The position numbers and the translations under genes were made by a program. This document shows positions 35,419 to 43,774 of a stretch of DNA of 64,000 nucleotides, in pieces. Positions within the stretch are counted from its first letter, which is position 1, and each line of letters opens with the position of its first letter. The stretch comes from Minicystis rosea (lineage in GTDB: Bacteria; Myxococcota_A; Polyangia; Polyangiales; Polyangiaceae), in assembly GCA_001931535.1 (NCBI GenBank), contig CP016211.1, positions 15,515,501 to 15,579,500 on the forward strand, read 5' to 3'. Under the pieces are notes generated by a model. The model had not been told where the DNA came from. It made no database searches and saw nothing but the letters and a program-made list of their open reading frames with translations.

Positions 35419-36545
35419 GATCGGCCGCCGCGCTGCGCGTGCTCGTCGCCGACGATTCCCCCACGATGAGGCGGCGCCTGATCGCGGCGCTCGAGCGCGC
35501 GCCGGGCATCGAGGTGGTGGCCGAAGCAGCCGACGGGCGGCTCGCGGTGGAGCTGTGTCGCCGCCTGCGCCCCGACGTCGTCGCGCTCGATCTCGTGATG
35601 CCGGACGTGAGCGGGCTGGAAGCGACGGAGGAGATCATGGCGAGCTGCCCGACCCCGATCCTGATCGTCGCCGCGGCCGACAACCTGGGTGGAGGAGAAC
35701 GCATGATCGACGCCCAGGCAGCGGGCGCGGTCGAGGTCCTCGAGAAGCCTGGCACCGAGTCCGACGATCGCGCCTGGGACGCGGAGTTCGCGCGGCTCGT
35801 CCGCCTCATCGCGCGGGTGCGTGTCATCACCCACCCGCGCGCGCGGCTCCGATCGGTGCCGCCGCCGCGTGCGGCCACCGACGTGATCGCGCAGGGGGCA
35901 GCGCCGAGCTCTTCTTGGCGAAGCGCCATGGCTCACCCGGGATCTCCTCGGTTTCGCGCCCTCGTCATGGCCGCGTCGACGGGCGGCCCCGCCGCCGTGG
36001 CCGAGATCCTGCGCGCGCTGTCTCCGGCGTTCCAGTTGCCCATCTTCGTCGTGGTCCACGTGGGATCCTCGTACAGCGCCACGCTCGCCGATTGGCTCGA
36101 GCGTCGATCCGGCCTGCAGGTGTCGCTCGCGGTCGACGGCGCGCCGCTGCCTCCCGTCGGGAGCAAGGCTCGGGTCTTCCTCGCGCCCGCCGATCGACAT
36201 CTCGTGATCGAGCACGGGCGGCTCCGGCTCACGACGGATCCGGAGCGACACTCGTGCCGGCCTTCGGCGGACGTGCTCTTCGAGTCCGCCGCACGCGAGC
36301 TGGGCCCGCAGGCCATCGGCTGCCTGCTCACCGGGATGGGCCGCGACGGAGCGGCGGGGCTCCTCTCGATGCACCGCGCAGGCGCGCCGACGATCGCACA
36401 GGACGAGGCGTCGTGTGCCGTGTTCGGGATGCCACGCGCGGCCATCGAGCTCGGCGCCGCCGACAGCATCGTTCCGCTCGGCGAGATCGCCGCGCACATC
36501 GAGGCGATCGTCGCCGCTCGGGCCTCGGCGCGGAGGACGCCATGA
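35415..36545 (+). CDS. CheB methylesterase with receiver domain
   Basis: A 376-aa CheB. The receiver (about 8-125) has VADDS, phospho-Asp59 (LDLVMPD) and EKPG. The esterase domain has the triad Ser (AASTGGP), His (VVHVG) and Asp (TGMGRDGAAG). It removes methyl groups from the MCP and deamidates Gln. In the Frz pathway FrzG lacks a receiver, as far as I recall; keeping one here would allow direct feedback from the kinase. It overlaps both neighbours by four bases. Confidence 0.94.
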   Translation: MRSAAALRVLVADDSPTMRRRLIAALERAPGIEVVAEAADGRLAVELCRRLRPDVVALDLVMPDVSGLEATEEIMASCPTPILIVAAADNLGGGERMIDAQAAGAVEVLEKPGTESDDRAWDAEFARLVRLIARVRVITHPRARLRSVPPPRAATDVIAQGAAPSSSWRSAMAHPGSPRFRALVMAASTGGPAAVAEILRALSPAFQLPIFVVVHVGSSYSATLADWLERRSGLQVSLAVDGAPLPPVGSKARVFLAPADRHLVIEHGRLRLTTDPERHSCRPSADVLFESAARELGPQAIGCLLTGMGRDGAAGLLSMHRAGAPTIAQDEASCAVFGMPRAAIELGAADSIVPLGEIAAHIEAIVAARASARRTP

Positions 36546-37594
36546 CGTGGCCGGTCCTGATCGTGAGCGATGCCGTCGCGTGCCGCTCGACCCTGCGGCA
36601 AGCGCTCGAAAATGGCGGGTTCGCCGCGACGGTGTGCGCGACCCGGGCTGCCTTCGAGCAAGCGATGCTCACCCAGACGTTTCTGCTCCACGTCATCGAT
36701 CTGCCCGAGGACCAAGGGCTCGAGCTCGTCGGCGACGTGCGCCGTGGACCGGCGGGCGCGGGCTTCCCGATCATCACCCTCGTGAACGACGGCAACGTCT
36801 CGTCTCGCGTGAGGGCGCTCCGCGCCGGCGCCTCCGACTGCGTGGCCAAGCCCTTCAACCCCGCGCACCTCGCCGCTCGCGCCGCGGCGCTCATGCAGGG
36901 GCCGCGCGCGCGCCTGTCGAAGGATCCGAGCGGGCCGGGGAGGCTCCTCGTCGTGGACGACAGCGCGACGTACGGCAGCGCGTTCGCGGAGGAGCTCCGG
37001 CGTGACGGCCACGAGGTGATCCTCGCGGTCAACGCGGCGGAGGCGCTGGAGCTGCTCGCGCTTCAGCGCGTGGACGGCGTGCTCCTCGACGTGTTCATGC
37101 CCGACGTCAACGGCATCGAGCTCTGCCGCCGGATCCGCGGTCGGGCGGCGACGGCCAGCGTGCCCATCCTGATGTTGACCGGCCGCAAGGACAGCGTCCT
37201 CCGGGACACGGCGCTCACCGCAGGGGCCGACGACTTCGTCGTCAAGACCACCGATTTTCCCGCGCTCCGCGCGCGCGTGGCCGAGCTCCTCCGCAACGCC
37301 GCGGCGCGCCCGGTGGAGCGGAGCGGAGCGCCGATCCGGCCCGCTACGTCCAGCGCGTTCCTCGATCGCATCGTCGCCGCCAGCGGGCTCTCGACGCTGG
37401 TCGGGCGCAGCAGCGTCCTGCGCGCGTGCGAGCGCGCGGGCGTGGCCCCGCACGAGCTCACCCCCGTGAACCTCGCGCGCGTGCTGCCGCACCTCGAGTC
37501 CACGCTCCGCGTCTTCGTCGCCGCCACCGAGGTGCAGACGCGCATGCGATCCATCTCCGCGCTCGGGCACGCGGAGCCGCCGGCTCGGTCCTGA
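36542..37594 (+). CDS. Double response regulator with extra C-terminal domain (FrzZ-like)
   Basis: A 350-aa output protein. REC1 (about 4-115) keeps a phospho-Asp (HVIDLPED) and KPF Lys but has SD instead of the DD acidic pair, so its phosphorylation may be impaired. REC2 (about 135-255) is complete: VVDDS, LLDVFMPD, LTG and VVKT. Two tandem receivers without a DNA-binding domain is the FrzZ architecture. Here about 90 more residues follow, with a helical C-terminal segment (SSAFLDRIVAASGLSTLVG to QTRMRSISAL) that I cannot assign. It ends the operon and is probably the signal exit to the motility or other target machinery. Confidence 0.9.
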   Translation: MTWPVLIVSDAVACRSTLRQALENGGFAATVCATRAAFEQAMLTQTFLLHVIDLPEDQGLELVGDVRRGPAGAGFPIITLVNDGNVSSRVRALRAGASDCVAKPFNPAHLAARAAALMQGPRARLSKDPSGPGRLLVVDDSATYGSAFAEELRRDGHEVILAVNAAEALELLALQRVDGVLLDVFMPDVNGIELCRRIRGRAATASVPILMLTGRKDSVLRDTALTAGADDFVVKTTDFPALRARVAELLRNAAARPVERSGAPIRPATSSAFLDRIVAASGLSTLVGRSSVLRACERAGVAPHELTPVNLARVLPHLESTLRVFVAATEVQTRMRSISALGHAEPPARS

Positions 37595-37715
37595 TCCGAC
37601 ACCGCGTCCTCGCGACGTCGGCCGGCCCTCGGCCCCGGTAAGGAGCGCGGTCGGCCGAGGAGCGCGGCTCCGCAGTTCACTCGGCCGCGGCGTCGTTCTA
37701 TCCTGCCGGCGCTTC

Positions 37716-38136
37716 GTGGCTGCGACCTTTTCTCAATCCTTGCGCGCGCTCGCGGTCGATCGGCCGCGGCGGCGGCGATCGGCGCGGTGCTCTTCGGCGG
37801 GTGGATCGCGTGGTTCTTCGCGGCGGAGGTGATCGTCTACGAGACCGCGCGGATCGAGGTCGATCGCGCGGCGCACACGGTGGACGCGCCGGTCGCCGGG
37901 CGGGTGAAGACGAGCGCGCTCGAGCTGGGCCGCGAGGTCGAGGCGGGGCAGGTGGTGGTGGAGATCGACGCCGAGCTGGAGCAGCGGAGGCTCGCCGAGG
38001 AGCGGGCCCGCCTCGCCACGCTCGGGCCGCAGATCGACGCCCTGCGCCGGCAGCTCGTGGCCGAGGAGCAGGTGCTCCGCGACGCGCGGCGGGCCAGCGA
38101 CTCGGCCATCGAGGAGGGCCGCGCCCGGCGCACCGT
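37716..38136 (+). pseudogene. HlyD-type membrane-fusion protein fragment, frameshifted
   Basis: A GTG at 37716 starts FVAATFSQSLRALAVDRP-like head sequence. A frameshift near 37765-37775 then continues in another frame as a membrane helix (VLFGGWIAWFFAAEVIVYE), a biotinyl-lipoyl-like half (VDAPVAGRVKTSALELGREVEAGQVVVEID) and the start of a coiled coil (RRLAEERARLATLGPQIDALRRQL). Similarity stops near 38136, well short of a full 300-400-aa adaptor. It is a remnant of an efflux or type I secretion gene. Confidence 0.7.
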
Positions 38137-38184
38137 TGGTGCGGTTCACCAGCTCGCTCTGATTCACGCGGGCGGCCACGTTCG

Positions 38185-38277
38185 GGCGCGCTCGCTGCCG
38201 TCGTGTCGTTCCTCGTCGGACCGGACGGAGGGTGGGGGGACGGACAAGTCATTCGCGCGAACGGGGGCCTGCTCTGA
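38185..38277 (+). pseudogene. C-terminal scrap of a short-chain dehydrogenase
   Basis: About 30 codons read ALAAVVSFLVGPDGGW and then GDGQVIRANGGLL before a stop. This is the standard C-terminus of SDR-family oxidoreductases ('PDGGWVNGQVLRANGGL'). It is joined directly to the broken HlyD gene without any upstream SDR sequence. Confidence 0.7.
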
Positions 38278-38303
38278 AGCGCTACGTTCGTTTCGGTCGG
38301 CGC

Positions 38304-38798
38304 TCAATCCGATGTCCCCGCGGCAGCAGCGCGGCGAGCCAGATCGCGGAACTGTTTCGGCGACGAGCCAACGACGCGGCGGAACGCGGAGCTGAATGCG
38401 CTCTCCGACTCGTAGCCCGTCGCGAATGCGAGCTCGGAAATGGAACGCGTGTCGCGACGTAGAGCATCGCGCGCAAGGCTCATTCGCCATTGAATCAGGT
38501 AGTCGAGCGGCGGGCTTCCGACCTGACTCTTGAACGCCCCCGCGAAGGCCGAACGCGACATCCGGGCGATCCTCGCGAGCTCCGCAACGGTCCATCGATG
38601 CGCGACATCCGCGTGCATGGCGCGAAGCACGGCGCCGATGCGTTCATCTCCGAGCGCTCCGAGCCAGCCGACGGGCCGGTCGCGCTGATCGGCGTGGGCG
38701 CGCAGCATGTGTACGAAGAGAATCTGCGCGAGATGGTCGAGAACCAACGAACCTCCCGCCTCTTTCGCGTCGATCTCGGCGACGAGCAGCTCGCTCAG
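38304..38798 (-). pseudogene. AraC-family regulator lacking most of its sensor domain
   Basis: About 165 codons encode the end of a cupin-type sensor domain (EIDAKEAGGSLVLDHLAQILFVHMLRAH) and a full double HTH (WTVAELARIARMSRSAFAGAFKSQVG, then SISELAFATGYESESAFSSAFRRVVGSSPKQFR). A normal member has about 150 more residues in front. The missing part ends exactly at the junction with the metallo-beta-lactamase fragment near 38800. An ORF to 38828 exists but its head is antisense to that gene. Confidence 0.8.
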
Positions 38799-38800
38799 AT

Positions 38801-39343
38801 ATGCACCTCGATCACATCGGCGGTGCATTCGCCGCCGAGGGCAGCGCGCTATTTCCCAATGCCGATCTCTTCGTCACGAAGCAGGAAGTCGACTACTGGA
38901 CGAACGCTGAAACGGCGGCGCAGGCACCGGAGGGACTTATCCGCTACTCGTTCGAGATGGCTCAAAAGGCGCTGAAGTCTTACGGGGGTCGCGTGCGCCA
39001 CGTAGAGCTCAGCGCCGAGGTCGCTCCAGGAATCCGAGCTATCCCACTCTTCGGACACACGCCGGGCCACGTGGGCTATTCCATCGAGTCCGAGGGCCAG
39101 AGGTTTTTGATCTGGGGCGACCTCATCAACTCGCTCGTGCAAGTGCATCGTCCCGAGGTGACGTTCTTCTCGGATGTGGCTGCGAGGGAGGCGACGAACA
39201 CCAGGAAGAAGACGTTCCGGATGGTTGCAGATGAACGAACCCTCGTGTCTGGGATGCACCTTCCGTTTCCTGGCGTTGGGTTCATGCAGAGAGCGGGAGA
39301 GAGCTACCGATTTGTACCGGTGATGTGGCAGGAGAAGCTTTAG
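38801..39343 (+). pseudogene. Metallo-beta-lactamase-fold hydrolase, 5' truncated
   Basis: A 180-codon ORF beginning inside the metal motif: MHLDHIGG corresponds to the 'HxHxDHxGG' box without its first His. GHTPGHVGYSI, WGDLINS and a late GMHLPFPG supply the remaining metal ligands. About 100 N-terminal residues of the fold and the first metal ligand are missing, so the product should be inactive. It is divergent from and directly fused to the truncated AraC gene, so both lost their 5' ends in one event. Confidence 0.8.
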
Positions 39344-39569
39344 CCGCCGTGATGGTTCAGTCGAGGTGCGGCGTCGACGTCGCGCCTCGCACCGACGACG
39401 TGCACGCCGGGTTGCGCTGCGCGAGTAGTGGTCGCGCGACGTCTGCCCAACGGCGGTCCGTTCGCGTCGGCGCGCTCCGGGGCGCCGTCTTGGCAACCAC
39501 CTCGCCGCCACCGGATCGATCCAGTCTGGAGGCGCGTACACTAGAGCGTGACCGCTCAGCGACGCCGGG

Positions 39570-39926
39570 ATGACAGTGCCAGCAATCGCGGCCAGCGTCG
39601 CAGGCATGCGACGAAAGATTGCGGATGAGCGGGATGCGCGTGCCTGCCTCCGCGCCGCGACGGCGGCTGGAGTCCGCGTTGGAGAGTGGGCGCGGGACCA
39701 TGGGGTGGACGGCCGGTCACTCCACGCCTAGCATATCAACCTCTCGCGCACTGGTGCGAGCGTGGAGGCCACGGCGAAACCGCGGTTGGTCGAGCTCGTT
39801 CCTGCGGTGCTGCCCCAGGCCCCCGCACGCTATGTCGTGCAGGTCGACGGCGCCCGGATCGAGCTCGCGGACGACTTCCGCGAAGAGACCCTCGTGCGCC
39901 TCGTGCGAGCGCTGCGCGCATGCTGA
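39570..39926 (+). pseudogene. IS66 TnpA with an in-frame stop
   Basis: The frame from ATG 39570 encodes an IS66 OrfA-like protein (GVRVGEWARDHGVDGRSLHA to EETLVRLVRALRAC). The codon at 39729-39731 is TAG where IS66 OrfA has Trp (TGG), giving a premature stop about halfway. Downstream sequence remains in frame, so the mutation is recent. It overlaps the tnpB start (ATG 39920), the native IS66 arrangement. Confidence 0.82.
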
Positions 39927-40272
39927 GCCTCCCGCCGACGGTCCGTGTCTCGTCGCCGTCGAGCCCATCGACATGCGCGGCTCCTTCGACGCGCTCGCCG
40001 GCGCCGTGCGGCGCCTCGACCTCGACCCGGTGAGCGGGCACCTTTACCTCTTTTTCAACAAGAGGCGACGAATCGCCAAAGCGATCTGGTTCGATGGCTC
40101 GGGCTGGTGTGTTCTCGCAAAGCGCCTCGAGGCTGGGAGTTTCCAACTCCCGCCCATCGAGAGCGCCGAGTCCAGGGGGCAGATCGATGGCGCGACGTTC
40201 GCCTCGTTGCTCGCGGGCATCGACTTCACCGCCGCGCGGCGGGGCTGGTTTCGACGGCTCCCGAGTCGGTAG
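39920..40272 (+). pseudogene. IS66 TnpB with an N-terminal frameshift
   Basis: ATG 39920 starts the normal MLSLPPTVRV head. The conserved continuation LVAVEPIDMRGSFDALAGAVRRL is in another frame, so a base was lost or gained near 39943-39950. The remainder to the stop at 40272 (YLFFNKRRRIAKAIWFDGSGW to RRGWFRRLP) is a well-preserved IS66 OrfB. The helper protein cannot be made as one chain. Confidence 0.82.
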
Positions 40273-40311
40273 GGGATCGACATCAATCGCGAGGCGTGAT
40301 CTCGTCACCTC

Positions 40312-40745
40312 GTGATCGATGTCGAGGCGCTGCTGCGAGAGAACGCCGAGCAGCGTGCGCAGAACGCCGAGTTGCTCGCAACGAATGCGAGGCTCGTGAC
40401 CGAGCTGGCGAAGCTCAACGAGCGCGTCGCGGAGCTGTTGGCGATCGCCCAGCGCAAGCAGCGCAAGACGGCGTCGCACCCGGAGAAGAAGCCCGCGCCG
40501 CCGCCCGTCGTCGCGGCGGAGGCGCAGCAGGCGTTCGACGCGCGGCCCAAGCCTCCTGACCTGCTGGAGAAGACGAAGACGCCGAAGAGCGGCGCGCGCC
40601 GCCGATCCGGCCGCAGCGCCATTCCCGAGCACCTCCCCGTCGAGGAACACCGCCTCCGGCCGGTGAGCTGCGACCACTGCGGCTCGAGCGAGCTCGATGT
40701 CGTCGATGAGGTCGTCGAAGAGAAGCTGCATGTCGTGAAAGAGGG
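40312..40745 (+). pseudogene. IS66 TnpC, N-terminal fragment
   Basis: From GTG 40312, about 145 codons encode the leucine-zipper-like head (ENAEQRAQNAELLATNARLV) and zinc-finger region (CDHCGSSELDVVDEVVEEKLHVV) of an IS66 transposase. IS66 similarity ends at about 40745; the frame runs on without meaning to a stop at 40869. The catalytic DDE domain is absent. Confidence 0.8.
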
Positions 40746-40865
40746 CCCCGCATCCTCTCGACGACATTCTTTACTCAGGTGTGATCCCGCTGTCCTGGTT
40801 TGTCGGCAAGGCGCCTTGGTGGGGCGCAGCGGCGTCTCTGGAACGGATTTTGCCGACGGCGACGC

Positions 40866-41411
40866 ATGATCGATGGACGTCGTGCTTTCTTCATTGCTTC
40901 GATGATCATGGCCTATGGAGCGGAGGCGCGCGCCAACGAGTGCGGCGACTCTTTCACGATCGTGGCCGAGGACGTGGAGATCTCGCCCAACCCGATCGCC
41001 GGCTGCATCCAGGTCACCGTGGATGGCACGAGCAGGCCGGGCTGCGAGGATCTCCGCGTCGAACTGCACAACGAGTGCGCATTCCCAATCACCGTGGTCC
41101 TCGATCCCTCGGTCGACTGCACGGAGCAGGGGCACTTGGGCAACTATCTCTGCCTGCCCGTCGAGCCTGGCAAGGGGGGCAATATCTACTTTCCGGTCAG
41201 TCGGCTTGGTCCGATGACGTTTCAGTATCCCATCCTCGCGGAGGATCAGGCCTTCACCCTCACCGTGAAGGCCAATCTCGTCGACATCGGCGGAGCCTCC
41301 GGATGCACCATCGGCGCCGGCGGGACAGGCCATGGCGCACCAACCTGGGTGGGCCTCGCCGGTCTCGGCCTCGCGCTCTTCGTCGTTCGGCGTCGGAAGA
41401 CCGCAGTATAG
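40866..41411 (+). CDS. Secreted protein with MYXO-CTERM sorting tail
   Basis: A 181-aa exported protein. The signal peptide is about residues 1-23 (AFFIASMIMAYGAEARA). The mature part has six spaced cysteines (ECGDS, GCIQV, GCEDL, NECAF, DCTEQ, LCLPV), suggesting disulfides. The C-terminus has a Cys-Gly motif (SGCTIGAGG), a membrane helix (WVGLAGLGLALFVV) and RRRK: the MYXO-CTERM pattern processed by a rhombosortase/myxosortase-type enzyme for surface display. It lies inside a broken IS66 element, between the N- and C-terminal pieces of tnpC. No ribosome site is visible, so expression is uncertain. Confidence 0.8.
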   Translation: MIDGRRAFFIASMIMAYGAEARANECGDSFTIVAEDVEISPNPIAGCIQVTVDGTSRPGCEDLRVELHNECAFPITVVLDPSVDCTEQGHLGNYLCLPVEPGKGGNIYFPVSRLGPMTFQYPILAEDQAFTLTVKANLVDIGGASGCTIGAGGTGHGAPTWVGLAGLGLALFVVRRRKTAV

Positions 41412-41486
41412 GTCGCCCCCGGCACGTTCAAGCCCGACGTAGGCGGCGATAGCCTCTCTGCTCTCCAGCGGTGCCCCCGTCACATC

Positions 41487-41710
41487 CTGCCCATTCGACG
41501 TCTCCCTCTCAACATGCTGTTCGCGGGCAGCACCGAGGGAGCACACCGCGCCTGCGTGCTGCTCGGCATCGTCGCGACCAGCCGCGCCATCGGCGTTCCG
41601 GTGCGGCTTATCTCTCCTGGGTGTTCGAGCGCCTCGGCACCCACCGCGAGAGGTTCGGCCTCACGCTCGAGGCGCTCACCCCCGCCGCCTTCAAGGCTGC
41701 GCGCGGCTGA
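41487..41710 (+). pseudogene. IS66 TnpC, C-terminal fragment
   Basis: About 75 codons across two frames: NMLFAGSTEGAHRACVLLGIVATSRAIGVP, then AYLSWVFERLGTHRERFGLTLEALTPAAFKAARG and a stop at 41710. This is the end of an IS66 transposase with a frameshift near 41605. It probably belonged to the same copy as the fragment at 40312. Confidence 0.75.
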
Positions 41711-41780
41711 CGGCCGCGACCACCTGGGGCCACGGCACATCTCGGCTGCGACCGCATCCCGGCTTCGCTGATCGGTCACG
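41701..41780 (+). repeat. IS66-type 3' terminal segment, copy 2
   Basis: This 80-bp segment starts with the stop codon region of the TnpC fragment and matches 28225-28303 almost exactly. It marks the 3' end of the element. Confidence 0.75.
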
Positions 41781-41955
41781 GAGCGCGGGACTCGAGCCCC
41801 AAACCGCGAGCGCGCGTTCGGAAGAGAGACCATGGCCATCCTCCCGCGCACGCAGCTGCTTCGCGGCAAGCTCTCCCGCGTCGCGAACATCGAGGCAGCG
41901 GAGGCGCTGCTCCGGGCATCGACGGAGAGCGGCGCTGCAGGCTGGGAGCGATCCG

Positions 41956-42102
41956 GTGCTGAGCGCGGAGATGATCCGCGGCCCCGTGCTCGGCAAGCTG
42001 CTGCGGCAGCGCGAGCCGGTGGACGAGGCGTACGTGGAGGCGGTGGTGAACCTGGTGGTGCTCGGCGCGGAGCGCGGCGGCGCGATCCGAGCGGCGAAGT
42101 GA
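41956..42102 (+). pseudogene. C-terminal scrap of a TetR-family regulator
   Basis: About 48 codons (MIRGPVLGKLLRQREPVDEAYVEAVVNLVV) resemble the last two helices of TetR-family ligand domains ('GPLFYRRLVLREPVDEAYVERLVDL'). No HTH is present upstream. It is one of several 3' scraps in this mosaic. Confidence 0.5.
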
Positions 42103-42284
42103 GCGCTCGAGAGCTGATCGAGAAAGGAAGCGCTGATACCAAGTGGCGCAACCGCATGTGGAGCGGGGCTTGGCCTTCGTCCAATGCTTGCTGCTGCTAC
42201 TGCGCTGGTCTCCTGCTCGTGCGTGGCCCGCAAGCGGAAAGCGCTCAGCTTCGCCGCGGCGACGAAGCTTGCTATAAGGCGCGC

Positions 42285-43367
42285 ATGGGACACGCCGTGC
42301 GGCTCGCCGACGTGACGTTCGAGCGCGCCGCGCGCTCGGAGGGCAGCGCCGTCGTCTGGACGGGGCAGATGGTGACGCTGCCGCACGGCGACCTCTTCGG
42401 TACGTGGCAGACGGCGTGGATTCGCAGTGTGCTCGAGGCGGCGTTCGGGCCGGCCGACGAGTCGCTGGAGGACGGCGCGAAGACGCCCAGCTCGTGGAGC
42501 TACGAGCTCGTCGCGCGCGTGCGCGACGTGGAAACGCGCTTGGACATCCGCGCCTGTCACCATCCGGTCGTCGTCTCGGTCGGCCTCGCCGGGGCGCGGC
42601 GCTTTCAGGCCAGTCGCGAAGACCCCGCGGTGGTGCAAGCTCTGACCGACGCGCTGATGCAGCTCTGCGAGACCTGGGCGCGGGCGGATTTCTCAGGTCG
42701 ATATGCCAGTGCGCGCGACGGCGGCGCGCTCCGCTACGGCGTCCTTCGCGGCGTCCCTTGGGTGGACAAGAAGGCCGAGCTCCACGACTGTCATCCGCGT
42801 CCCGGCTCGCTCTGGGCCCACGCCGACGCCTCGAAGGGCTCCGTGGTGGTCGCGCTCGAGGGCGCGGCCGAGGCGCAGCACGCCGCGGGCGCCGCGCCGA
42901 GCGACGCCGAGATCGAGGCGTACTACGCGGCCCACGTCCCGCCGAGCTCGCCCCCGCTCGCGGTGCTGCGCGAGCACATCATGGCGGCGATCCTCGCGTC
43001 GCGAAAGGCCCCGCCGCCGCTACGCGAGGTGCGCAGCCGTGCGATCGCGGACGTCGTCGACGACCTCGGAAACCTCGCTCGCTTCGACTTCGTCCCGCTG
43101 TCCTACGCCTACCACGCAGGCTCGTCGCAGCCGATCCCGGCGCGGCGCGGGGCGGCGAAGCTCGAGCGGCTCGCCAAGCTCGTCCGCGACGTGCTCGCGA
43201 ACGAGGCGCCGGAGCCCGCGGCGTCCCCGCTGTCGAAGACCAGCCCCGTGCGCGAGCACGCCGAGCTCTGGCGCGCGGCGGCCGACGACCTCGAAGCCGC
43301 CGCGCAGATGCTCGCTGGCGCGGCGCCGGACGCGACCTTCACGGTCGGCCGCGGGCCGCGGTTCTGA
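42285..43367 (+). CDS. Unknown 360-aa protein
   Basis: An intact ORF from ATG 42285, with mixed alpha/beta composition and no signal peptide or membrane helix. The first 130 residues look beta-rich (VVWTGQMVTLPHGDLFGTW, SYELVARVRDVETRLDIRACH), followed by a central segment (DKKAELHDCHPRPGSLWAHAD) and a helical Ala/Glu-rich end. I recognise no family. An in-frame upstream extension to 41832 is remnant sequence. Its neighbours are remnants, so context gives no clue. Confidence 0.65.
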   Translation: MGHAVRLADVTFERAARSEGSAVVWTGQMVTLPHGDLFGTWQTAWIRSVLEAAFGPADESLEDGAKTPSSWSYELVARVRDVETRLDIRACHHPVVVSVGLAGARRFQASREDPAVVQALTDALMQLCETWARADFSGRYASARDGGALRYGVLRGVPWVDKKAELHDCHPRPGSLWAHADASKGSVVVALEGAAEAQHAAGAAPSDAEIEAYYAAHVPPSSPPLAVLREHIMAAILASRKAPPPLREVRSRAIADVVDDLGNLARFDFVPLSYAYHAGSSQPIPARRGAAKLERLAKLVRDVLANEAPEPAASPLSKTSPVREHAELWRAAADDLEAAAQMLAGAAPDATFTVGRGPRF

Positions 43368-43391
43368 TCGCGGCGCGCGGCGAGCTCGGAT

Positions 43392-43411
43392 TGAACTTCC
43401 CCCGATTCGAT
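43392..43411. repeat. Copy of the TGAACTTCCCC motif
   Basis: TGAACTTCCCC-CGA-TTCGAT here matches the first 20 bp of the repeat at 25891 at 18 positions. It lies 24 bp after the stop of the 360-aa gene. It may be a solitary transposon end. Confidence 0.4.
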
Positions 43412-43537
43412 GGGCAGTTTCGGTATGTCGCAACCGCGACGCCGCGTCGACGACAGTCGACAGCGTCCCCAGCACGCAGCGCCGCGCGTGACCGCCCAGC
43501 GTCGTGCCGGCCTCGAAGCGAGCGCGGGGGTACGAAA

Positions 43538-43774
43538 TCAGCGCTTGCCCATGAACGGATTCACGCCGACATCGTGGTACACCGCGTCTGGGTGCCCTTG
43601 AATGATGCCGTCGGCGGCCGCGTCGCTCCGGGCAGCGTCCATTTCGTCGAGGGTCGGGAGCGGGGTGAGGTTCAGCTCCGGCCTCTTCTCCTGGGCGGCG
43701 GCGACGAGCCGGCCTCCGAGCTGGAAGAGGTGATCGTGGAGCGTGATGAGCGCCAGGACTTCGGCAGGGGTCAT
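43538..43774 (-). CDS. Small unknown protein coupled to a lipoprotein
   Basis: A 78-aa soluble protein from ATG 43774, whose start overlaps the stop of the lipoprotein gene (ATGA). It begins with a helix (TPAEVLALITLHDHLFQLGGRLVAAAQ) and ends NPFMGKR. The two-gene arrangement of small lipoprotein and small partner recalls accessory or lysis cassettes of mobile elements, but I cannot name a family. Confidence 0.6.
   Translation of the reverse strand: MTPAEVLALITLHDHLFQLGGRLVAAAQEKRPELNLTPLPTLDEMDAARSDAAADGIIQGHPDAVYHDVGVNPFMGKR

Noticed and set aside
40800..40869. MYXO-CTERM protein as a fusion to the IS66 transposase
   Set aside because: The transposase-frame ORF stops at 40869, and the secreted protein has its own start and signal peptide in a different frame.
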